From: CAYQJL01 sp964612295
GTDB taxonomy: Bacteria; Eisenbacteria; RBG-16-71-46; CAIMUX01; WJJG01
Direction of reading: 5' to 3'
Length of the DNA: 64,000 nt
Assembly (NCBI GenBank): GCA_964612295.1
Contig: CAZTDY010000013.1
Location: 1 to 64,000 of the forward strand
Shown here: piece after piece, positions 51,429 through 59,578 of the stretch
Layout of the letters: every line of letters starts with the position of its first letter
Numbering within the stretch: the stretch's first letter is position 1
The notes under the pieces: model-generated
What the model was told of the DNA's origin: nothing
What the model saw: the letters and a program-made list of their open reading frames with translations, nothing else
Database searches by the model: none
Made by a program: the position numbers and the translations under genes

Positions 51429-51977
51429 ATGAAGTACACCGATCGTTCTCCGAAGCTCTACGGCCTGATGGCCGAGTTCGACGATCCCGAAGTCCTGGTG
51501 CAGGCCTGCCGCCGAGTGCGGGACGCCGGCTTCCGGCGTTGGGATGCCCACACGCCGTTCCCGCTCCACGGGATGGACAAGGCGATGGGGATCCGGGGGA
51601 CCCGGCTTCCGTTCCTGATTCTGGGCGGCGGATTGGCGGGGGTGGCCCTGGCTCTCCTGATGCAATGGTGGATGAACGCGGTCGACTACCCGTTCCTCAT
51701 CAGCGGCAAGCCGCTCTTCGGGCTGCCGGCGAACATTCCGGTGGTGTTCGAGCTGGCCGTGCTCTGCAGCGCGCTCACCACCTTCTTCGGCATGTGGGGC
51801 TTGAACGGTATGCCTCGGCTCCATCATCCGCTCTTCGGCAGCGCTAGATTCCGGAGGGCGACGAGCGATCGTTTCTTCATTGTGATCGAGGCCAGCGATA
51901 TGCGCTTCGAGAAGAAGAATACCCAGGATTTCCTAGCTTCGCTCGGCCCGACGGCCGTCGAAGCCATCGAGGAGTAG
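51429..51977 (+). CDS. actD: Alternative Complex III small membrane subunit D
   Basis: The 182-aa protein has an N-terminal soluble part (LYGLMAEFDDPEVLVQACRR), two transmembrane helices (about residues 60-80 and 98-120) and the conserved GMDKAMGIRGTRLP segment of ActD (DUF3341). It is a structural subunit of the complex. The start is 2 bp after actC, preceded by GAAGGAGGACG. Confidence 0.9.
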   Translation: MKYTDRSPKLYGLMAEFDDPEVLVQACRRVRDAGFRRWDAHTPFPLHGMDKAMGIRGTRLPFLILGGGLAGVALALLMQWWMNAVDYPFLISGKPLFGLPANIPVVFELAVLCSALTTFFGMWGLNGMPRLHHPLFGSARFRRATSDRFFIVIEASDMRFEKKNTQDFLASLGPTAVEAIEE

Positions 51978-51980
51978 GCG

Positions 51981-52622
51981 ATGCCCAGACCGGTCCTCTA
52001 CGTGACACTGATTCTGGTGGCGCTGACGTTGGTGCCCCTGGGTCTCCTGGTGCGTGATATGGCGGCGGGATCTTCGCACGGCCGCCTGCAGGTGGTCCCC
52101 GACATGGATGACCAACCGGTGCTCAGCGCACAGGGCACAAGCGAACTGTTTGCGGACGGTCGCGCCGCACGCCTTCCGGTGGCGGGAACCGTCGCGCGGG
52201 GTGCGTTGCCCGATGCGGGACCGTTGGCCACGGGAAAGCAGGACACCTCCTGGGTCACCTCAATCCCGATGCCGGTCACGCCGGAGCTCATGGCCCGCGG
52301 CCAAAACAGATTCGAGATCTTCTGTGCTGCCTGCCACGGCTGGAACGGCAGCGGCGAGGGGATCGTCGGTCAAAGGGTGGCCGAGCTGGGCGAATCTACC
52401 TGGGTGCCGCCGAACGACTTGACGAGCGATCTGGTCGCCGAGCGGGCGGCCGGTCACATCTTTGGCACGATCACCCACGGGATCCGCAACATGCCGGCCC
52501 ATGGGTCCCAGATTCCGCCAGCCGACCGCTGGGCGATTGTGGCGTATGTGCGCGCGCTGCAGCGCAGTGTCCGCGGTACCTTCAGCGACGTGCCGGACGA
52601 GTCCCAAGAGACGCTCGAGTAG
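51981..52622 (+). CDS. actE: Alternative Complex III monoheme cytochrome c subunit
   Basis: The 213-aa protein has an N-terminal anchor (residues 5-26) and one class I cytochrome c domain with CAACHG and a distal Met in NMPAHGSQIP. It collects electrons from ActA and passes them to the terminal acceptor. In this operon that could be the cytochrome c domain of the downstream Cox2-like protein. It sits 3 bp after actD. Confidence 0.9.
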   Translation: MPRPVLYVTLILVALTLVPLGLLVRDMAAGSSHGRLQVVPDMDDQPVLSAQGTSELFADGRAARLPVAGTVARGALPDAGPLATGKQDTSWVTSIPMPVTPELMARGQNRFEIFCAACHGWNGSGEGIVGQRVAELGESTWVPPNDLTSDLVAERAAGHIFGTITHGIRNMPAHGSQIPPADRWAIVAYVRALQRSVRGTFSDVPDESQETLE

Positions 52623-52631
52623 GAGACGGAC

Positions 52632-53849
52632 GTGGATCACGAAAGAAAAATCCCGACTCTGGCCGACGATCGCACCACGCTCGATGAGTGGGGGGCACGC
52701 CTGTTCCTGGCGGCGGGGATTCTCGGCGTCCTGGGCCTGGCGTCCGCGGCCGCGCTGGGGTGGGCAGAGGGAGACGGCCTCAAACGATTTGGGTACGCCT
52801 ATCTCGTAAGCTACGCGTTCTATCTCAGCCTGTCGCTGGGGGCCCTCTTCTTCGTGCCCCTCCAGTATGTGACGCGGGCCAGTTGGAGTGTCGTCATCCG
52901 GCGCCTGGCGGAGATCATCGGCGCCAATCTGCCGCTCATGGCGATTCTCTCCCTGCCCATTCTGTTCCTGCTGCCCAAGATCTACCCGTGGGCCGCCACC
53001 TCGTCCGACCTACCGACCGAGTTGATGGCGCACAAGGCATCCTATCTCAACGTCTCCTTCTTCGTGATTCGCTGGGTGGCCTACTTCGTGATCTGGTCCG
53101 GGTTGGCGCTTCTCTTCTGGCGCCGATCGCTCAAACAGGATGAGACCGGCGAGGTCGAGATCACGATCTCGCAGGAGCGCTGGAGCGCGGCAGGTCTGGT
53201 GATCTACGCGCTGACGGTGACCGCGGCGTCCTATGATCTGCTCATGACCCTCGACCCGACCTGGTTCAGCACGATGTTCGGTCCCTATTTCTTCACGGGC
53301 GGCGTCCTCGGGTTCTTCGCGGCATTGACCTTGATCACCTACTGGCTTCAGGGGCGTGGGCGGCTGACCAAGGTCATTCACGTCGAACACCTGCACGACT
53401 ACGGCAAGCTGCTCTTCGCGTTCGTGTTCTTCTGGGCCTATCTCGCGTTTTCGCAGTACATGCTGATCTGGTACGCGAACATACCGGAAGAGACCGCCTG
53501 GCTGCTGCGGCGTCAGCAACATGGCTGGGAGGTTCTGGGACTGATCCTTCTGTTCGGTCACTTCCTGGTGCCCTTTGCCGCCCTGATGTCGCGGTTCATG
53601 AAACGGTCCCGGCCCTGGCTGCTCTTCTGGGCAACGTGGATCTTCATCATGCACTGGTTCGACCTGTACTGGCTGGTGATGCCCGAGGCCGCGACCGGCG
53701 GGCCCGCTCCCCACTTGATGGACCTGGCCTGCTTCGTGGGAGTGGGCGGCCTGTTCGTCGCCGGTCTGGCGCGATTGGCCGGCCGCCGCTCGTTGGTGCC
53801 GACGCGCGACCCGCGCCTGAACGAATCACTGGCCTTCGAGAATGCATAA
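52632..53849 (+). CDS. actF: Alternative Complex III NrfD-like membrane subunit F
   Basis: The 405-aa polytopic membrane protein (about ten helices) is paralogous to ActC and includes HLHDYGKLLFAFVFFWAYLAFSQ-type and MHWFDLYWLVMP segments. It completes the core of the complex and may take part in proton movement. It starts at GTG 52632 after AGGAGAC. It is followed directly by a small membrane protein and the Cox2-Cox1 genes. Confidence 0.9.
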   Translation: MDHERKIPTLADDRTTLDEWGARLFLAAGILGVLGLASAAALGWAEGDGLKRFGYAYLVSYAFYLSLSLGALFFVPLQYVTRASWSVVIRRLAEIIGANLPLMAILSLPILFLLPKIYPWAATSSDLPTELMAHKASYLNVSFFVIRWVAYFVIWSGLALLFWRRSLKQDETGEVEITISQERWSAAGLVIYALTVTAASYDLLMTLDPTWFSTMFGPYFFTGGVLGFFAALTLITYWLQGRGRLTKVIHVEHLHDYGKLLFAFVFFWAYLAFSQYMLIWYANIPEETAWLLRRQQHGWEVLGLILLFGHFLVPFAALMSRFMKRSRPWLLFWATWIFIMHWFDLYWLVMPEAATGGPAPHLMDLACFVGVGGLFVAGLARLAGRRSLVPTRDPRLNESLAFENA

Positions 53850-53859
53850 GGAGGATGGT

Positions 53860-54159
53860 TTGACGACGCGGCGCAATCGTCTAGACACTCCGCTCATCCT
53901 GACCATCGTCGGGGTGGCCGCCGTTCTGGTCTGGGCGGGCATTCTGTTCTTGCACGCCTGGTACCACAACCAGCTGGCGGCGGAAGCCGAACGGAAGGTG
54001 GTGGACCGCCCGGCGACGGCTCTCATCGAATTGCGAGAGGCCCAACAGGGGACCATGACGGAGTACGGGTGGATCGATCGGGAGCAGGGCATCGTGAAGC
54101 TGCCGGTCGCCCGGGCGATGGAGCTGGTGGTGGCTGAAGCCGGAGGAGGGGAGCAGTAA
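53860..54159 (+). CDS. Small single-helix membrane protein of the respiratory operon
   Basis: The 99-aa protein has one transmembrane helix (about residues 13-34) and a soluble tail with Tyr-Gly-Trp-Ile-Asp and LPVARAMEL, a pattern I associate with small proteins beside cytochrome oxidase or SCO genes. No cofactor motif is visible. A TTG at 53860 is preferred to the ATG at 53842 because AAGGAGG (53848-53854) lies 5 bp before it, whereas the ATG sits inside the end of actF. The stop overlaps the cox2-like start by 1 bp (TAATG). Confidence 0.65.
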   Translation: MTTRRNRLDTPLILTIVGVAAVLVWAGILFLHAWYHNQLAAEAERKVVDRPATALIELREAQQGTMTEYGWIDREQGIVKLPVARAMELVVAEAGGGEQ

Positions 54160-55172
54160 TGGTGGATCTATCGGGCAGCTGGTTGCCGGAGGCCGCGGCC
54201 ACCGCGGCTGAGCGCACCGACCTGCTGTTTGTCGCCCTGCTGGTCATCGCCGGAGCCTGCTTGGCCCTGTTGGGAGGGGGCATCGACCTGTTCCTCCTTA
54301 GGTACCGTCGCCGCTCGCCGGACGAAACCGGTCAGGCGACGAAGCCCAGCCGGCTCGTGTCCGGGATGCTCTTCGTGATCCCTCTGCTGGTGGTGGGAGC
54401 CATCTTCATGGCCGGGTTCGGGGGCTTCGTGGATCAGGTCGTGGCACCCTACGGCGCCTATGAGATTCAGGTCGAGGGTCGATCCGAGGGGTGGCAGTTT
54501 ACCTATCCGAACGGGTTTGCCCACGACACGCTGCATGTCCCCGCCCTTCAGCCCGTGAAACTGACGCTCACCTCGGCCGACGGTCTCCACGGGATTCGTA
54601 TTCCCGCGTTTCGGCTGAGCCGGGATATGCTGCCGGGAAAGGAAACCGAGGCCTGGTTCACCGCGACCCAGCCGGGTGAGTACCCGCTGCTCGCAGCCGC
54701 CTACGGTGGAGATCAGAGCGGGGCGATGAACGGCCAGGTGTTCGTGCACGACGCCGCGGTTTTCGACGATTGGCTTCGGAGTGCTGCGAGCCCCTTGGAC
54801 CGCCTACCGCCGATCGAGGCGGGTGAGGTGCTCATCGGGACCTTCGGGTGCACCGCCTGTCACACGCCCACGGGACTTCCCGGTGTTGGCCCGACATTCA
54901 AGGACCTTTATCGGTCCCAGCGCACCTTTGCCGACGGCACCCAGGCCGTCGCCGATGTCGAATACCTGAGCGAGTCGATCCTCTCTTCGACCGCGCGGGT
55001 CGTCGCCGGATTCCAGGCGGTCATGCCGAACTTTGAAGGCCAGATCGGGGACCGTGAGATGGACGCGATCATCGCCTATCTGAAGAGCCTGAGCGAAGCG
55101 GGCACCCTAGAGGCCGCGGCCGCCGAAGCCGATGAGGTAGAGCAACCGACCCTCGGGCAGGAGGATCAATAG
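54159..55172 (+). CDS. Cox2-like subunit lacking CuA ligands, fused to cytochrome c
   Basis: The 337-aa protein has two N-terminal transmembrane helices and a cupredoxin domain (residues about 100-200) with the Cox2 segment DGLHGIRIPAFRLSRDMLPG. Residues about 215-320 are a cytochrome c domain with CTACH at 231-235. The CuA loop is degenerate: the positions normally C, E, C and H are A179, A181, G183 and S187. Only H144 and M190 of the usual CuA set remain. Electrons would therefore enter through heme c without a copper centre. A similar heme c-only Cox2 has been described for Desulfovibrio oxidases (from memory). Confidence 0.85.
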   Translation: MVDLSGSWLPEAAATAAERTDLLFVALLVIAGACLALLGGGIDLFLLRYRRRSPDETGQATKPSRLVSGMLFVIPLLVVGAIFMAGFGGFVDQVVAPYGAYEIQVEGRSEGWQFTYPNGFAHDTLHVPALQPVKLTLTSADGLHGIRIPAFRLSRDMLPGKETEAWFTATQPGEYPLLAAAYGGDQSGAMNGQVFVHDAAVFDDWLRSAASPLDRLPPIEAGEVLIGTFGCTACHTPTGLPGVGPTFKDLYRSQRTFADGTQAVADVEYLSESILSSTARVVAGFQAVMPNFEGQIGDREMDAIIAYLKSLSEAGTLEAAAAEADEVEQPTLGQEDQ

Positions 55173-56804
55173 ATGCAAGAGCACAGCCCACAGGCGAGTT
55201 ACCTCGCGGGCAGCGCGGGCCTCCGGTCCTGGCTTGCTTCGACCGATCACAAGCGCATCGCGATCAGCTACCTGGCCGGCCTCTTCAGCATCCTTCTGTT
55301 GGGGGTGACCTTTGCCCAGTTCCTGCGAATGGGCGCCCAGGCAGGGGATGGCGCGGTTCTCGCCGGCGGCGTTCTCGGGAAGCTCTCCAGCCTTCACGGC
55401 ATCGTGATGGTGTTCTTCTTTGTGTTGCCCGCGATTCCCGCAACGCTCGGCAACTTTGTCCTACCGCTGATGCTGGGGGCGAAGGACCTGGCCTATCCGC
55501 GCTTGAACCGACTCGCGCTGCATCTGTACTTGTGCAGCGGCCTCTGTCTCGTGATCGCGATTGTCGCGGGCGCGGTGGACACCGGTTGGACGCTGCTTCC
55601 CGCCACGGGAGGGGGGCAGGCCACCGCGCAGTTCTTCCTCGGGCTCGGACTTCATTTGCTGGCTTTGAATCTCATCCTCACGGGGCTGAACTTCGTCGTG
55701 ACCATCACCCGTATGCGGCCGGCCCACTGGAGCGGTGCAGACCTGCCGGTGATGGTCTGGTCACTTTTCGCCGTCGGTGTTCTCTTGATCCTCTGCGGCC
55801 CCTTCCTGGGCGGGATCGGACTCCTGGTGGCCGGCAGCCAGCTCGGAAACGCGGGATGGTTGTCCGTCGCAGGGGGAGTGGACCTCCTCGGGTACCGGCA
55901 GCTCTTCTGGTTCTTCAGTCATCCGGCCCTCTTCGTGGCCGTGCTTCCCGCGATCGGGGTGGTGAGCGAGATCCTGGCGACCTTCTCCCGCAAGCCGGTC
56001 AGCGGCGGCCTGCAGGTCCCGATCTCGATCTGGGCCCTGGCGGGGCTGTCCTTCGTGGGGTGGGGAACACACCTGTTTGCGGGCGGGCAGTCTCCGCTCT
56101 CGAGCACCGTCTTCAGCGCCCTGTCGCTGTTGGTCGCCATTCCCGCCACCTACATCGCTTACCATTGGCTGGCCACCCTGCATCGCGGGGCGATCGAGAT
56201 CACCACCCCGCTGCTGTTCGCGCTGGCCGCGCTGATGCAGCTTGCGGTGGGCGCTCTGAGCGGGCTTTTCATCGGCGCCTTGTCGACGGGGATTCATCTT
56301 GAGTCGAGCACCTTTGTTGTCGGGCACCTGCACTACCTTCTCGCGGGTGGCACCCTCACCGCACTCCTGGCGGGCCTCTACTACTGGTGGCCCAAGATGT
56401 TCGGCCGCCGGACCAACGCGCGATGGGGGAATCTGGGCGCCGGCCTGATCTTCCTGGGGATCAACCTGGCCTTCTTCCCTACCTTCATCGCGGGGGCGGC
56501 GGGCCTGCTCACCCGCAGCGCCGCAGCCGACCCGGCTTTCGGGCCCGCCCTCGGCCTGGCCACCGTGGGCATCGGCATCTTCTCGCTCGGCTTGTTGGTT
56601 GTGGTGTTCAACCTGTTGCACTCGGCGATCTCGGGCGAGCCGGCACCCGCGAATCCGTGGGGTGGCGCCACGGCCGAATGGGCGATTGCCTCGCCGCCGC
56701 CGCTGGCTGCCGACGCCACCGACCCGGCGATCCCCTATGACTTCGGCGCCCAGGAGTTCGATCCTCAAACCGGAAACTACCGAACCGCTTCCGTGGAGGG
56801 CTAA
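55173..56804 (+). CDS. Heme-copper oxidase subunit I-like protein with degenerate active site
   Basis: The 543-aa protein has about twelve transmembrane helices with A-family Cox1 landmarks: H75 (LHGIVMVFF), GNFVLPLM, KDLAYPRLN, and HLH at 385-387, so both hemes can be ligated. The active site is altered. HPEVY reads HPALF (H250 kept, Glu now A252, Tyr now F254), HH of the CuB site reads T299-H300, and the K-channel Lys position is I328. The copper site thus has two of three His and no cross-linked Tyr. It is unlikely to be a normal oxygen reductase; NO reduction, another substrate or a structural role are options. No subunit III or heme A synthesis genes are adjacent. Confidence 0.85.
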   Translation: MQEHSPQASYLAGSAGLRSWLASTDHKRIAISYLAGLFSILLLGVTFAQFLRMGAQAGDGAVLAGGVLGKLSSLHGIVMVFFFVLPAIPATLGNFVLPLMLGAKDLAYPRLNRLALHLYLCSGLCLVIAIVAGAVDTGWTLLPATGGGQATAQFFLGLGLHLLALNLILTGLNFVVTITRMRPAHWSGADLPVMVWSLFAVGVLLILCGPFLGGIGLLVAGSQLGNAGWLSVAGGVDLLGYRQLFWFFSHPALFVAVLPAIGVVSEILATFSRKPVSGGLQVPISIWALAGLSFVGWGTHLFAGGQSPLSSTVFSALSLLVAIPATYIAYHWLATLHRGAIEITTPLLFALAALMQLAVGALSGLFIGALSTGIHLESSTFVVGHLHYLLAGGTLTALLAGLYYWWPKMFGRRTNARWGNLGAGLIFLGINLAFFPTFIAGAAGLLTRSAAADPAFGPALGLATVGIGIFSLGLLVVVFNLLHSAISGEPAPANPWGGATAEWAIASPPPLAADATDPAIPYDFGAQEFDPQTGNYRTASVEG

Positions 56805-56814
56805 GACAAGGTCC

Positions 56815-59346
56815 ATGAGTGGTCTGATGCCACAGCAGATGCCCGCGGTCGGGACCGCCCCCAGGCGCCCGCGCACCGACACGCCTCTTTCCCGGGAGAC
56901 GCTCAGCGGCGTCTCGCCCAAAAGCGGGGCGGCGGCGGATCAGTGCGTGCACTGCGGTCTCGGGCTGGGTCAGGGGCATCGGGCAGAGGACGGACCCTTC
57001 TGCTGCCATGGATGCCGCACCGTCTACGAGCTGATCCACTCGGAAGGCCTAGACCGCTTCTACGATCTCAAGCAGTGCGCGATCACGCCGCCCGGCAACC
57101 TGCGTCCCGAGACCTTCGCCTGGCTCGAGCCGCTCGTGAACGCCTCGCCGGCCCTGCCGGGCAGCAGTGTGCGACGGCTCCAACTGGATATCCAGGGGGT
57201 GCACTGCGCCGCATGTGTCTGGCTCTTGGAGCAGCTCTTTGCGCGTCATGGAGCAGGCCGTCAGCTGCGGATCAATCCCGCCCTCGGCACGGTCGATCTG
57301 GCCTGGGATACCGATGCCGGTGACCTGCGCGACTTTCTGGCCGACGTGGAACGTTTCGGGTACCGCTGCGGCCCGCCGCGCAAGGAGACGCCGAAGCGTT
57401 CGCGTGATCTGCTCACCCGCCTGGGGATCTGCGTCGCCGCTGCCATGAACGTGATGATCTTCAGCCTGTGCTATTACATCGGAATGGCGCCTGAGGATGG
57501 GGCGATCTACGAGTTGTTCGGTCAACTCAACATCGGATTGGCCACGATCGCGGTGGCGGTCGGTGGCTGGCCCTTCGCGCGCGGTGCCTGGCACGGGCTC
57601 AGGCGCGGCGTAGCCCACCTCGACCTGCCGATCGCCCTCGGTATGGCGCTGTCCTATCTGGGATCGACCTACACCTACTTCGCCCACGGCGTGGAGGCGG
57701 CCTACTTCGACACCATCACGATTTTCGTCACCTTGATGCTGGTCGGGCGCTGGCTCCGGGAACACGTTCTCGAGCGCAACCGGAACGCGCTTTTGTCCTC
57801 GGCGGGGGTCGCCGACCTCTTCGCCCGCCGGTTCCGGGGCGACGACCTGCAGGTGATCTCGGCCAGCGAGATCCGCACCGGGGACGAGCTGTGGATTGCG
57901 CCCGGCGACCTGGTGCCGGCCGCCGGCATTCTGATGCACCGGGCGGCGTCGATCGCCCTTGATTGGATCACGGGAGAGGCGGATCCGCATGCCGCCTCCC
58001 CGGGAGATACGGTGCCCAGCGGCGCATTCAACGCGGGCCGGCAGGGCTTTCGCGTGACGGCCACGGAGGACTTTTCGGCTTCCCGCCTGAATGATCTCCT
58101 GAGTGCGAATGGGGCCGAGGATCGGGATTCCCCGGCCGCCTCCTCTTGGTGGCACCGGGTGTCGACCATCTACGTCACGGCCATCGTCGTGTTGGCCTCG
58201 CTGGGATTCGTCCTCTGGATCGGCGAAGGCGCCCGGCGCGCGGTCGAGGTCAGCGTGGCCGTGCTGGTCGTCACCTGCCCGTGTGCGCTCGGACTCGCGC
58301 TGCCGCTCGGCAGGGAGCTGATCCACGCACTTCTGCGCCGCTACGGAGTCCTGCTCCGGCGTGACGGGTTCTTGGACCGTGCCCTTCGGGTCCGGCAGGT
58401 CGTGTTCGACAAGACCGGTACCTTGACCAAGGGGCAGCTCAGCCTGCTTCCCGACTCCAGAACGGCGCTGCGCGGTTTGGATGATGCTTCCCAGCGCGTG
58501 CTCTGGAACATGACGAGTCGGAGCAATCACCCGGTCAGCCGCTGCGTGGCCGCCGCCCTCAGCCTGGGCGTGCTGCCGACCGATGATCAGCCTGCCGCCA
58601 CCGTGCTTGCCGATGCCGATGCCGTCATCGAGGAGACTGGACGCGGTCTGCACTGGACGCGGGGTGATGTGGAGTATCGCTTCGGGAAGCCCTCTTTCGT
58701 TGCTGGCCCGGGCTTCCCGGTCGAACCGGGCGGTGATGGACCGCCGCGCGCTCTCTTCGCCATGGATGACCGGATTCTCCTGGAGGTCGAGCTTCAGGAA
58801 GAGGTCAAGGCTGATGCGGCCGACGAGGTGGCCGCTCTCGAAGCGGCCGGTTACACGGTGCATCTGCTGAGCGGCGATGCGCCCGAGAAGGTTGCGGCAG
58901 TGGCTCGGAGGGTCGGCCTGGCGACCGGACAGATTCACGGGGCGCTCACGCCCGAAGGAAAAGCGCAGGTCGTTGCGGACTTGAACCGGGGCGATACGAT
59001 GATGGTCGGTGACGGCCTCAACGACAGCCTGAGCTTCGATGCGGCTCTCTGTGCGGGCACCCCGGCCGTCGATCGTGCGGTCCTGCCGAGCAAGGCGGAC
59101 TTCTACTTCCTGGGTGATGGGATTGCAGCGGTTCGCCGTTCCCTGCAGGCGGCCGCCCGCCTGCGGCGCGTGCAGAACGGCAATCTGGTGTATGCCGTGC
59201 TTTACAACGGAATCGCGGTCGCACTCAGCCTGGCCGGACTGGTGAGTCCGGTGGTCGCGGCCATTCTGATGCCCGTAAGTTCGGTGACAATTGTGGTCCT
59301 CACGAGCCGGCGGCTCTCACGAGGGGAGGCGAGATGGATATCCTGA
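56815..59346 (+). CDS. ccoI: CcoI/FixI-type copper-exporting P-type ATPase for cbb3 assembly
   Basis: The 843-aa protein has an N-terminal cysteine cluster (CVHCGLG, FCCHGC) typical of FixI, a heavy-metal-associated domain (GVHCAACVW), eight transmembrane helices, the CPC motif (VTCPCALGLALP), phosphorylation site DKTGTLTKG and hinge GDGLNDSLS. The HP locus reads SNHPVSR. It supplies copper for the CuB site of the cbb3 oxidase. The ATG at 56815 is chosen because the upstream part of the frame lies inside the Cox1-like gene. It overlaps ccoS by 13 bp. Confidence 0.93.
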   Translation: MSGLMPQQMPAVGTAPRRPRTDTPLSRETLSGVSPKSGAAADQCVHCGLGLGQGHRAEDGPFCCHGCRTVYELIHSEGLDRFYDLKQCAITPPGNLRPETFAWLEPLVNASPALPGSSVRRLQLDIQGVHCAACVWLLEQLFARHGAGRQLRINPALGTVDLAWDTDAGDLRDFLADVERFGYRCGPPRKETPKRSRDLLTRLGICVAAAMNVMIFSLCYYIGMAPEDGAIYELFGQLNIGLATIAVAVGGWPFARGAWHGLRRGVAHLDLPIALGMALSYLGSTYTYFAHGVEAAYFDTITIFVTLMLVGRWLREHVLERNRNALLSSAGVADLFARRFRGDDLQVISASEIRTGDELWIAPGDLVPAAGILMHRAASIALDWITGEADPHAASPGDTVPSGAFNAGRQGFRVTATEDFSASRLNDLLSANGAEDRDSPAASSWWHRVSTIYVTAIVVLASLGFVLWIGEGARRAVEVSVAVLVVTCPCALGLALPLGRELIHALLRRYGVLLRRDGFLDRALRVRQVVFDKTGTLTKGQLSLLPDSRTALRGLDDASQRVLWNMTSRSNHPVSRCVAAALSLGVLPTDDQPAATVLADADAVIEETGRGLHWTRGDVEYRFGKPSFVAGPGFPVEPGGDGPPRALFAMDDRILLEVELQEEVKADAADEVAALEAAGYTVHLLSGDAPEKVAAVARRVGLATGQIHGALTPEGKAQVVADLNRGDTMMVGDGLNDSLSFDAALCAGTPAVDRAVLPSKADFYFLGDGIAAVRRSLQAAARLRRVQNGNLVYAVLYNGIAVALSLAGLVSPVVAAILMPVSSVTIVVLTSRRLSRGEARWIS

Positions 59347-59558
59347 TCGTCACCGTCTTCGTGAGTCTGGTGCTGGTTGCCGGCGGGGTCCTGTTCTTCG
59401 TGTCTCGTTTGCGGGAGGGTGACTTCGAACATGGAGATCGCCTGTCGCTCCTGCCGTTGGCCGAGGATGCCAACCGTGATCCTCGCGAATCCGAGACGCG
59501 CTCTGGACCGGCGCCGAAACGAAAACTCAATGGGGAAGAGACAAGAGTTCACTCATAG
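59334..59558 (+). CDS. ccoS: CcoS cbb3 oxidase assembly protein
   Basis: The 74-aa protein has one N-terminal transmembrane helix (ILIVTVFVSLVLVAGGVLFF) followed by a charged tail, the size and form of CcoS/FixS. It is needed for cofactor insertion into cbb3 oxidase. It overlaps the end of ccoI, the usual arrangement. Confidence 0.88.
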   Translation: MDILIVTVFVSLVLVAGGVLFFVSRLREGDFEHGDRLSLLPLAEDANRDPRESETRSGPAPKRKLNGEETRVHS

Positions 59559-59578
59559 ACTGGGAGGCATAGCGTCAC

